64,000 nt of DNA from Paracentrotus lividus (Eukaryota; Echinodermata; Echinoidea; Camarodonta; Echinidae). Location: the NCBI GenBank assembly GCA_940671915.1, contig CALNVZ010003434.1:41222553-41286552 (forward strand), read 5' to 3'. The notes under the pieces are model-generated. The model did no database searches, was not told the DNA's origin, and was given only the letters and a program-made list of their open reading frames with translations. Positions 26,401 through 36,999 of the stretch are shown here, in pieces. Position numbers and translations under genes: made by a program. Every line of letters begins with the position of its first letter. Position 1 is the stretch's first letter.

Positions 26401-28747
26401 CTGACGTTCATCTACGCCACTGATAAACATATATATTAATATAACACCCTTCCTACATTCAGTGGTGTTCTCTGTTTAAAATTGAGAGATAAGAGGCAGA
26501 GAAAATAGTGTATATTTGGACATTTACGCTCCTTTCATTAGATTGTTCCTGTAGGCGTTATCAAAAGAACGTCACCCAGGGATTTGTTGGCACCACTATA
26601 GATAGTGGCAATATCACGCCTAGGTGATGCACGATATTCTAATATGAAAAGCATATTTCACATTATGCAGGGGATAACTATAAAACAAGCAGAGGTAGTG
26701 GCAAAAAACAAAACACTGAGGCCAATTTTTTTACCTCCAATTAATTGTTGAATTGTATTTTATCTTAGGAGCAAGAAGTTAATGTTAATGTTGGGCGCCC
26801 AGTTTGTGAATAATACAAATGTAGGAAACAAGTTGATATCAAAACTAAGTTAAAAAATTATAAAGCAAAATTGTAATGGTTTCGCAATAACATTCATCAT
26901 AAAATGCTTTTATACGTAAATTGAATACACATCATGCTGATTGAAAAAAAAAATGATAAGAAGGGCAACCATCAAGCATCCATGCTAAATATGATTATAC
27001 ATAAGTGAAGAGGCAAAATGATTAATACAAGAACCATGTACTGCTTTAACGAGAGAGTGCATGCTTCCGAGAGAGTACCCCTAGACTGTTTTAGGCTTCG
27101 TATATTTCCTAATTGTCAATCCGCGTATTGTTCTATTTCCCTCAATGCATCTTGACCTTCCATCCCAAAAGGGCTAGTTGTACTTTTTGTCTGAGAAGCG
27201 TATATCGCGCATGAGAGATCTATATACAGCGTTCCTCAAGATGACATCGTCGGGCCAGCGTAGTTTAAAGCCAGCGTCTAGTATTTACCCCCAAAACCTT
27301 CCGTCAAGTTTTTTTTATTATTATTATGGTTGCTACATAATATAGTAAGACACAAGCAAGCGTAGTAAAAATTGATGTTGCTCTTATCATGAATTTCAAA
27401 CGAAATGAGAGATGGAAAGTAAATTTATATTTTCCAAGAGATGTAAATTATGTCGTGTGATCGTTATGTTAAAACTCCGGAGGAAAGAACCGTGTAGTAC
27501 ACAGGAACTTCTGTGAGATAAGCCGTGAATTTAGTACAAATAGATATTGTCAAAGTAACCTTGATTTCGAAGAATTTACAACAATATTCTTCAGAGATTT
27601 AAAAAAAAAAGGAGAAACGTTCATCTTCAGGAATGTACTTATGTATACATTTTGGTAAAATACAGACTTTACGCACGTTTTTGTGTAATTATGGTATTAT
27701 GTGTCAAAAGAATATGGCATTTAGCATTAGTCACTATGAATATCACATTTCTCAAACCATTATCTAGCCAACAGAAAGAAGATGACCTCAATGGTAACTA
27801 ACCGTAGACCTTGAACACGATTATATCAAAGGAAACTTTAAAAACAAGCACGACACGTGCAAAAGAATTATTCACCTTCTTTACGGATTCTAATCCGATC
27901 TCGAAAGAAAAGGAGGATGAGATAAAGATTGGCGGGAATAATGTTAGAGCTTGATTTGCTGATGTTTTCCGTCGACCTTCGGGAGAAAGGAAGTCGATTT
28001 CGATTTAAATCGTTTTGGGTAAATGTCACGACTGCTTGAAAGTCAGAGACATCTTGAAACAAGGCATGTTTCCATTGGCTCAACGTGTTTTTAATCTTGC
28101 TTTGCGTTTAGCATGGTTCAGGTACGTAGCACCTTTCCACCCAGAAAGTACATTTAATGTCACAAGATCACATGATTTCTATCTTTTCGCGAATAGCAAA
28201 GCTTGATGACCTCCCATAATTCATGATTCGTATCTGAAATATCGAACTCTCACCAAAAACTTTAAGTTAGAAATTGTCTTGTCGTTGTCATCATGTTCTG
28301 ACCTTAACATTGCACGTATTACAAGTGGGGATAAACACAAGCAAATCTAAAGTCATGGAACATGAAATATATAAGGCTGTGAGGACAAATCCTCGCGTGT
28401 GGCGCAAATAAACACCTTGGAGCAAGCAAGGAGGCTTAACCAGAGCCAATATACAGAGAACATAGTCAATAATAAAAGACTTGGGATTCGAATTTCCCAA
28501 TCAAAGTTTTGAAGCGATACTATCTTCTCGGCCTTCACGGGCGAAGCGGTTTCCAAACACCCAGATCAATACCGGATTCAACCAAAGTCTCATATTTCTC
28601 CATAAAATCAATTCATTTCAGTAAATAGGATGACGATTAGCTGTCCGATAGGTTTGCGGACTTACAGAGAAACTTAAAGGAAGAATCAGTTTTAACCCAC
28701 CGCCTGTTAAAACAGGTACGTATCTATTTGTCTATACCAAACCTATA
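20416..28747. other. 8.3 kb with no gene recognised
   Basis: AT-rich DNA between two transposons. Many short frames exist but none shows a known domain or paired splice sites. Possible decayed MITE ends occur at 24280-24300 (CCCTGGATCTGCCACTGA) and 26410-26422 (ACGCCACTGATAA), resembling the element at 53844. A direct repeat CACACAATCGAACGC occurs twice near 23510-23541. A minus-strand frame at 25098-25286 looks protein-like in composition, but I cannot assign it. Confidence 0.5.
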
Positions 28748-30182
28748 CAGGGTGTATCAATAAAAACGGGACAGTTTTGAAACGTCTGTCAAAATTTCGT
28801 TTAAAATTATTACGTCTATATTTTATTGTAATAGATGCTCTGAAGTCTTATCTTTCAAATGCCATTTAAAATAATAAGTTTCGTTTATGCTTGAGCGCAC
28901 ACAGAACGTTTTTGTCGGGGGCTCAAAAAAAGGCTTGCGCACAAAATGGAAGAAAATGAGAAATACGAACATTAGACTTTTTGCTAATCAGCAGACTTAC
29001 TCTTTACCCTTTCATTATCTTTGCAATTATTTTCGAATTATGCTATCAAAATTCATTTACAAAGCTATTTATTTAATTGATTGTTTTTTGTTTTTTTTTA
29101 ATTTTTTTTTCCACATGTTAACATGTTATCTTTTGGCATTAAATATTCCTTCAAACTTTAAAAAATAAATAAATGTTGTCAACCCAAGACAAGGGGATTT
29201 GGTTGGTTGGTTGATTATTTGATTGAATGATTGCTTTGTTTGTTCGTTTGTTTGATTGTTTTATTGATGGATTGATTTATTAATTGATCGATTGATTGAG
29301 TGATTGCTTTGTTTGTTCGTTTGTTTGATTGTTTTATTGATGGATTGATTTATTAATTGATCGATTGATTGAGTGAAGGATTGATGGATTTTGAATGATT
29401 GATCGTTTGATTAGTTCATTTGTTTCTTTGAATGATTGATCAATTTATCGATTACTTTTTGATTGATTGTTCAAATGATTGAATAAATCGTTGGAAAAAT
29501 CATAGGAAATCGACTCAAAAGACTAACATAATCATTGACTAGTAAAAAGTAACAATCAATCCGAATGGGAGTACCTGATTGAGAATAATGATTCTGAATA
29601 AATAATACCCTTTGACTTTAACCAAAGTTTTTTTTTTTTTTTTTTTTTTTGAACCTCCGACAAAAACTTTCCGTGTTTGCTCAAGCATGAACGAAACAAA
29701 ATAAACAAAGCAATAAATAAATCAATCAAATAAACAATTAAACAACCAACCAAATCCCCTTTCTTATGGATTGACAAAAAAAAAAAGTTTAAAGGAATAT
29801 TTATTGTAAAAAGATAACATATTAAAACGAAAACAAAAACAAAACAATTGAAGTAAATAAATAGCTTTGAAAATGAATTTCAAATCTGATTCGTAAAAAA
29901 AAAATGGCAAAGATAAAGAAAAAATTTAGAGACAGACTGCTGATTAGCAAGAAGTTTGATGATCGTAATTCTCAATTTTTCCATTTGTGCACAAGCCGTT
30001 TTTTGAGCCCCCGACAAAAATGTTCTGTGTGTACTCAACCATGAACGAAACTTTTTATTTTAAATTGCACTTGAAAGATAAGACTTCAGAGCATCTATCA
30101 ACATAATAATATAGACATCATGATTTGAAACAAAATTTTGACAGACTTTTCAAAACTGTCCCGTTTTTATTGATACGCACTG
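28748..30182. mobile_element. 1.4-kb long-arm fold-back element with mariner-type termini
   Basis: The left end CAGGGTGTATCAATAAAAAC and the right end (GTTTTTATTGATACGCACTG) are complementary and flanked by TA. The complementarity is not confined to the tips: about 430 bp on each side pair in register, including GAGCGCACACAGAAC on the left against its complement on the right. Inside, the GGGGATTTGGTTGGTTGG and CCAACCAAATCCCC stretches pair again. A third, inner partial copy of the CTCAAGCATGAACGAAAC motif lies near 29650-29695. No transposase frame. The middle holds TTGA-rich low-complexity DNA. Confidence 0.85.
29228..29373. repeat. Two perfect 73-bp tandem copies within TTGA-rich DNA
   Basis: The unit beginning TGATTGCTTTGTTTGTTCG repeats with an exact period of 73 bp and no differences by eye. 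It lies inside the fold-back element, surrounded by degenerate (TTGA)n. Confidence 0.92.
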
Positions 30183-30949
30183 TATAGGGAGTGAGAAAAA
30201 GCAGCTGTCAATGGGTTAAAAGGAGGTATTAATGTGATGTTGATCCTCCTCAATTTAATGCACATTCAGAAATGTTCATCATCCTTGAAAGAGCATGAAA
30301 TAGGGTAAGTGAAATATATTATTGATAGATGAATGTTAATAACGGTGATTAGACTGACCTACATTATAAAGCTTCCATAATTTAGCGTTTATCTCTTGTA
30401 CCCTATTCCTTTTCCAGCTTATTCATCTTGTTTTCCCCCCTTTCTCTCCCCTTCCATCTCTATCTTTACCTCCCTCTTAATACATTTGTCCTCTTTCTGG
30501 CTTTAAGTCTCTCTTTTCTGCATGTAGCTATATTAATAAAATCCTTACAATGGCAATTTACTCTATATAAATTCAACAGCAATTAATGATTGTGGTACTC
30601 GCAAGAAATTACGAAATGTTAAGTTTCAGTGAGTCATCTTGGCTCAACATATTACATGTTTGCCAATAGTTCTTTTTATCTTTCCTCAAAACGTGAAAAT
30701 AATCTTAAACATGTTTGAAAGTACCAACAAAGCTTATATTATAGGCAAACTCTTGTGGGAAAAAAAGTTATTGTAAAGAAAATATAACATGTAATGACCG
30801 TAGGATTCTTCGGGGCATTGATCTTACGATAATACTGACGAGCAAGTGTTTATTGGAGTAGAATTCGGCGCGAAAGAATCAGGTTTGTTACTAACCAAAT
30901 ATGGCAGACGAGGGTAGGAAATACCCAGAGGCCAGTCGAGCACGTGTAG

Positions 30950-31950
30950 ATGAGATACATTAAAGAAAAGAGTTAGAAAGGGGAAAGAAAGAGACAGAGA
31001 TTGAGATACAAGTGAATGGAAACTAACTTGAGAGAGATGGATAAAGATGACTTCAGGAAGAGTTACAAGATAGTGAAAAGAGTAGAAGGGGGGGGGGATA
31101 ATGTATAAAACTGAGATAATGGATAAAGCGAGACTGAGGAAGAAGAAGAAGACAAAAAAGAGAGATGCTTGGAGATAAAGATGAGTATAATCTAACTTGT
31201 GAGAGACGGATATAGAGAACTTGAGGGAGAGGTGTTACACGTATTGGACGAAGAAAGAGACATAGCTAAATAAGGAAAAGGTAAATGAAACAGAGACAGA
31301 TGGATAATTTTAGACACGAGTAAAGATTACTTGAGGAACAGATACATAAAAGAAGTGAGATACAAGAAAAATAATTTTCAAAGATTAGAAGAAATATGTA
31401 TGTGTAAAGAGAGATAAATCAAGATATGGATGAAGAAAAATAGAAGAAGGGATACTGAAGACTTAGAGTTATACACACACAATAGACAAACAGAGCAAGA
31501 AAAGGAATAAGAGGAAGAAGAGAGAGAGATAGAAAGATACAGAGAGAGAGAGAGACAGATGGATGGATAAACAAAGTTATACATAAATGAGAGTGATCAG
31601 TGGTAAAGCATTCAAGGGGAAAAAGAAACAGTACGGGAAAATAAAAAAAAGTAATTGAGTGGATAGAAATTGAGGGGGATAGATAAAGACTAAAAGAAGA
31701 GAGGATGCTAAAAAAAAAAAATAAAAAAAAGAAAGAAACGGGAAAAAAGGGAATAGGATTCTTGTGTAAAGGTTGAAGGACAAACGTGAGAAAGAAAGTC
31801 AGCGATTGGTGAGAAAGATGGATGAAAATTGAGAGAGATGGATAAAAAGCGACATGAGTAAAGATGACCCCAGGAAGGGTTACAAGGGGAAAGAAGAAAC
31901 AGGGAGGGAGACAAAGATGGATAGAAAATAAGATAGATGGATAAAGATAG
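30950..31950. repeat. 1-kb purine-rich tract with degenerate internal repeats
   Basis: The plus strand is mostly A/G. A phrase such as GATGACTTCAGGAAGAGTTA (31048) recurs as GATGACCCCAGGAAGGGTTA (31863), and GAGAGATGGATAAA-like phrases recur at 31033, 31833 and elsewhere. This fits a decayed minisatellite. The Ser/Phe-rich minus frames are artefacts. Confidence 0.6.
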
Positions 31951-32969
31951 ACACGGTGAGTGACGATGATGGCGGTACCGCCTCGGGGATGCCGATGTCG
32001 CGAGAGCTCTTCAGCCGTTAAGCTCGACTACAAAGCGCAAACATTAAACCATGGACCGTCTAATTCTTCGTCCCTCGCTTAAATCTTTCAATATGAACAG
32101 ATATTCTGGTTGAATATGCACTAAGTCGCTTCTCAAGAGCTCCATATTCTACGCGGTGATAGGAGTCAGATTTCTCAATTAGCATAGAAGAGATGAGGCA
32201 GAGAATCACTGCGGTTGGAGGGTCTAGTGTTGACAAATGGTCGGGTTGCTACCCGTCCGCGAAAGAGGAGCATTGGACAGTCGACAAGAACTGATGAGGG
32301 GCACCCTCGGTATCAACATCTAGTCAAGCCTGGATCGACCTGACTTTTAACATTAAACTCGACATGGATGTATTCATATAAAGTTGTGTTTACATATACT
32401 TATGTAATCCATTTTGAGACAGTCATGTCATTTCACATTGATTTTACACACCTAGTCAAAAAGATAAAACAACACTTTCTTTGGCAAATAAATGTAAATT
32501 TCCAAACATGTTTTAAGTAATTAATAGGAAGTGTTAATATAAATAACATGATTTTTTTGTAAATTTACTAACATAAAGAATCCGTTTAGGAAAATCGTTC
32601 GCTGTCGTTTCGACTACAATATTTTTTAATCTTTAGAATTAGTATTCCATCTTACATAAATCAGACGGTCCTACGAACATGAATAAATAGAATAGACGTT
32701 CATAACGTTCATCTGTATTCGAAGAGAACGGAGAACCTACGTGAAAGAAGGTAATTAACTGTAAGTTGTTTAACCTCGATTCGAAGCTCCTAGAAACTAG
32801 ATTGTATCAGTGATGGCTAAATCAAAATGGGTTTTCATGTTCAATATTGCCTTCAAACGTCAAAGGAACACTATCCAAGCCGGAATGAATTAGATTAAAC
32901 ACACATTCTCACCATGTCATGGCAAATATTGGAGACTTGACATTGCGGGGTTACTGGAGACGCAACTGC

Positions 32970-33290
32970 TTTTGTTTTGCCCTCAAGGGGTTGGTTTGTT
33001 AGAATACATGGCTAGGTAGATCTACAATGATTTTCATGTCACTCTTATCAGATTTTGTTACTGATAATGACACGAATAATGAAACCTTTACCTTTCCTTC
33101 TCCCCTTTCTTCTCTTCTTGTATCCTTTCTTCTATCTCATCTGCTTCTGTTTCGTTTCTACCCTTAAGGGGTTACGTTTGTTTGAATACATGGACAGGTT
33201 GATCTACAATGATTTCCATGTCACTGCTGTCATGGCTGTAGGGATGTGTTACTGATACTCTAACCGATGATGAAACATTTCTACTCTTCT
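32970..33290. repeat. Diverged ~181-bp tandem duplication
   Basis: AATACATGGCTAGGTAGATC near 33003 and AATACATGGACAGGTTGATC near 33185 begin matching segments. They continue through CTACAATGATTTTCATGTC/CTACAATGATTTCCATGTC to TGTTACTGATA and ATGAAAC. The two copies are about 25 percent diverged by eye. Confidence 0.7.
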
Positions 33291-33419
33291 TCATAGTACT
33301 TTGCGTATTCTTCTTATCCCTTTTCTGCTTCTTCTTCAAAACCTGATGTCTCAGAAAAAAGATTGATAAGGAAACGTTTATTATATTCCATTTCCCGTTA
33401 TCTTCTTCTTCTTTTCCTT

Positions 33420-33535
33420 CCATTCTCCTCCTCCTCCTCCTTCTCTTCTTCCTCCTCCTCTTCTTCTTCTTCTACTTTTTCTTCTCTTCCGTTTTTTCTT
33501 CATTAACTGGAGTTTTTTTTTTTTTTTTTTTTTTG
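33420..33535. repeat. (CTT)/(CTC) tract ending in a T run
   Basis: CCTCCTCCT and TTCTTCTTC blocks, then about 20 T. Confidence 0.9.
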
Positions 33536-33699
33536 TTGCTTTTTTGTTTTTTTACATATTTAGGAAATGTAGATCTTTTGGGGTTGCTTGTCTTTAATCG
33601 AACAAAAAATAAAATGATCGATTTTTTTTCTCCTTCTGCTTCAGCTTTCTCCTTCCTATCCACTTCTTCACCAACATCATAATAACCATAATCATCACA

Positions 33700-36000
33700 T
33701 CTTCTTAATGGCATTCTCTAAAAATTATCTTTAATAAGCTAGTCCTGAAGTTTGATACATTGGCTGTATAATCTGTTGGAATGATGGAACGTTACGTTTG
33801 ATTCGCATCTCTTTAGACATACTTCATATCCTATTATTGCAGTGACCACGTGACTTGGGTAATGTCTAGTGGTTTGACGTTATCAGATTCGTCTTTAGAT
33901 TGCTTAAATCAGTGATTCAATTCCGGTATAATGCAAAAACTAATATCCCATCCCAAGTTCATCCCCTTATTTCTAAATTTCATTAGATGGAATCATAATG
34001 CTCGGGGAGGGAATCTACATGCCTATGTCATTGTACTATAATATTCTAATTGGAGACTTGAGATATGTGCCTTCAGGAGAGATCATTTCTTCCCCTGTTA
34101 TAACAGTTTCATATCCAATTGAAGCAGCATTATTGGTCTTAACCTGAAAATAACATCGTAAAGAGAGAGAGAGAGAGAGAGGGGTGAGACCCGCAAGGGC
34201 AGCTTTTGGTTTTTACATTGACGTGGTTATGTCTTTAAGTTTAAATTGGTATGTTTTTATTCCTTGTGACGTAAAGGCCACAATTTCAACAAGAGACTTT
34301 TTCAGTGATTTATTATATAGACGCAACATCCAATATAAGATAAAAGACGGACAAAACGTTATTTGGAATATCATTATGAATAATCATATGATAACAAAAA
34401 GTGCTCCAAAGCTCGACATGGTAATTATAGAGTTTAACTACATGTTTATATATCCAAGTTCATAAAGACGATAGAGATACTGTGCTTATATTAACAGCAA
34501 GTAACTTTAAAATATTCCCATGTATGTTGTTGATGGCGTTAAGTGTTGAATTGACCTGTGAATGTTTATCCTTACACTTCATATTGTAAGCAGTATTGAT
34601 GATTTCATTTTAAAGATTTTCTTCCTGACTAGAATGTGATGTGACCCATTGGTAGTTTTGCAGAATTCATAAAATAGCAAAATCCTTGACAAACTTGTGT
34701 TTCTGGTTGTATCTTTAAACTTTTGCCTCACCATAACCGTAACAATTGTCCATTTATACTTGGAAAACGGAAAGAATAGACCCCGCACTGAGGTTATTAG
34801 TTGGACACAAGGATTAATCTATGTAGTTCAAATACAACGACGGGATTGTCATGTTTGCATTAGGGTCTAAATTAAACCTGCAACGGTGTAACGTTAGGAG
34901 CGTTTCGTGACCACCTATTCAAAGATCAACCGCAGGTGTATCTCTATAGTTCGACTAAATCATCCAATCATGTTCTTTAATATCTCTGTCGTCATTCAAT
35001 ATTGACACGTCATACACAAATCATGGTATCATTAACACGTATCGAATATACAATACGAATAGATGAGTGTGGTCTTAATGAAGACGGGATGATGGGGTAA
35101 AGCTCTCCTGCAAGGTTTCTCTATCTTGGTGAAAGAACCCTTTCACCATAACCCTTTCACTCATAAAGTAAAGTTCTTTTCGTGGTATAAACGACTATAT
35201 TGTCATTACTATGATTATTATAATTTTAAGATAAATGAAAAGTCATATAATAAAAAAGCGGCAATTTACCATTGTATAAAATCTAACCTGTCCATAATGT
35301 ACTTTAATTTCATGCAAAAAGCAAGGAGAAATATGTTTGGTTTCGCTTCATCCGTTTTCTAAACTTTTTATCTAACATGCTATTCAATTGGGTTTTTTAA
35401 TCTAGTACTTAAATTCTGTTTTTTTTTAATCAATCCACTTGCATGTGACCCATGAGTAATATTCTAACGTGAATAAGAAAAATTTAATATAATTTCTTTC
35501 TGTATCTCTCTCTCTCTCTCATTCTCGCTTCAGTTTCCATTCCATTTTATTTTCCCTTATTTTCCCAGATTTCGGGGTAAATCGAGTGAGGTTAGTTGCA
35601 GCTGAAAAGGAAATGCCATTCGGAGAGGACCTCCCTCCCGGCTCGGTCGGCGTGACATAAAATGTGTTAGAGTCTAACGGGGCGTGGGACCAGACAGGTG
35701 TTTTTATTATACAGAAATCTTTAAGATTTACTCGAGGAAAATTCCTTCTGACAAAGCCTGAACAGAGATCTGTAATGCTTAGGGTTTAAGGCAGGGTGAG
35801 GTTTTGGGGTGCTTTTTTTTATTTTTTTTTTTAGGATTTTAGGAAGTAGGATGCACGGTTTGAGATACTGTTTGTTTCTTGTATTTTTAACATTGCATAA
35901 GGTAAGGTTGTTGTTCGTAGGATGTGCCTGGAAGATTGATTTTTCAACAACATGGGAAGATGAAATAAAGACACATATACTTTATCATCCTTTAATTCCT
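33700..36000. other. 2.3 kb with no gene recognised
   Basis: Unique-looking AT-rich sequence with a short (GA)n at about 34161-34180 and a (CT)n at 35505-35520. No convincing exon. Confidence 0.5.
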
Positions 36001-36029
36001 TAAAAAAAAATCGGCACTCTTTAAAAACG

Positions 36030-36217
36030 TAAGTGCTATTTCATGAACGCTCATATAATTGTGATTGCTCTTGGAGTTCTCTGTCAGCACCAAAAGTGCT
36101 ACTTTAGCACGTGCGCGAGTGCTAATTTATCAGTAAAACATGTGCAATATCGGTGGGTTTTGAACCGAGGTCTACTGAGACACAACGGAGTTCCACTGAC
36201 GTTACCCAAGACCAACG
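36030..36217 (-). repeat. tRNA-related SINE copy, minus strand
   Basis: The minus strand has GTTGGTCTTGGGTAACG (A-box region) and CGGTTCAAAACCC (B-box-like GGTTCAAAACC), then a tail with several AGTGCT/AGCACT motifs. It faces a related copy at 36297-36430. Confidence 0.5.
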
Positions 36218-36296
36218 GAGATTTCTCTAACTGTACAAATAACTAATTCATCATGTAACACTATGATCTGCTAGCCCTTCGTGAGATGTGATTAAT

Positions 36297-36430
36297 GTTG
36301 GTCTAGCGTGCTCGTTAGTGCTCCTCTTACAGGAGAACCAGGTTCCAATCTCTCTCCATGCGAGCTTTTAAAAAGTGCTGAAATTCAGCCTTTGAAATGC
36401 TAAAAATAGCACTTTAGTTTCTAAAATGCA
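36297..36430 (+). repeat. tRNA-related SINE copy, plus strand
   Basis: GTTGGTCTAGCGTGCTCG then CAGGTTCCAATCT (B-box-like GGTTCCAATCT), followed by AAAAGTGCTGAAATTCAGCC and ATAGCACTTTAG in the tail. The same family as the minus-strand copy about 80 bp away, head to head. Confidence 0.5.
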
Positions 36431-36560
36431 CTTTCTATTCTATTCATAATACAAGAATAGAGCGCTGTCATTTAGATCGAGAATATCGTTGGAGAAAGAA
36501 ATAATGTCCGTAAAAACAAAGGCATAATCATGATGATTCAATTTTATCTATATATTTTCG

Positions 36561-36799
36561 AATTTTTGAAGTCTAGTGATCGTATCACTTGACTGGGAAT
36601 GCAATGGTCGTGGGTTCGATTCCCGGCACCGGCATTTATGTCCTCTACACCCAGGTGCAAATGGGTACCCGGGAGGATAATTCCATATAAGGCGTCTATA
36701 AATGGCTGACTACAAGTATGGAGTTGAGTCCAGTGAACGGGGTAATAATATACAATAAAGCACTTTAAAGCCACCATGGGAAAAGCGCATTATAAAGAA

Positions 36800-36856
<57 letters not shown>
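36561..36856 (+). repeat. tRNA-derived SINE with (ATT)n tail
   Basis: A pol III B-box GGTTCGATTCC lies at 36613-36623 inside GGTCGTGGGTTCGATTCCCG, and an A-box-like GTCTAGTGATCG lies about 40 bases upstream. The body runs to AAAGCGCATTATAAAG and ends in about 17 ATT units. The minus-strand frame containing GAGNRTHDHCIPSQ, often predicted over such repeats, is not a gene. Confidence 0.85.
36804..36856. repeat. (ATT)n microsatellite forming the SINE tail
   Basis: About 17 ATT units with no interruption. Confidence 0.95.
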
Positions 36857-36999
36857 GCTTTCTCAATTTTATATATTATTAGAATATTTATCATGATTAC
36901 TTAGTAAAGAATCGATCACATTCATTTTTAAAATGATTTATCTATATAAACATGTATATATTTAAAAAAAATATATATTTTCCTTGTTTTGGTTTAATT

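Noticed and set aside
29228..29373. CRISPR-like direct repeats
   Set aside because: A two-copy 73-bp tandem duplication in a eukaryotic transposon, with no spacers or cas genes.
30902..30964. ATGGCAGACGAGGGTAGG as a first exon with donor
   Set aside because: Only 20 codons to a stop, no downstream exon seen, and the donor is weak.
36297..36360. Functional tRNA gene
   Set aside because: A- and B-box-like motifs are present but acceptor and T-arm stems do not pair; a SINE head fits better.
36544..36777. Minus-strand frame with GAGNRTHDHCIPSQ, often annotated as a protein
   Set aside because: It is the antisense of a tRNA-derived SINE; the motif is the complement of the pol III B-box region.
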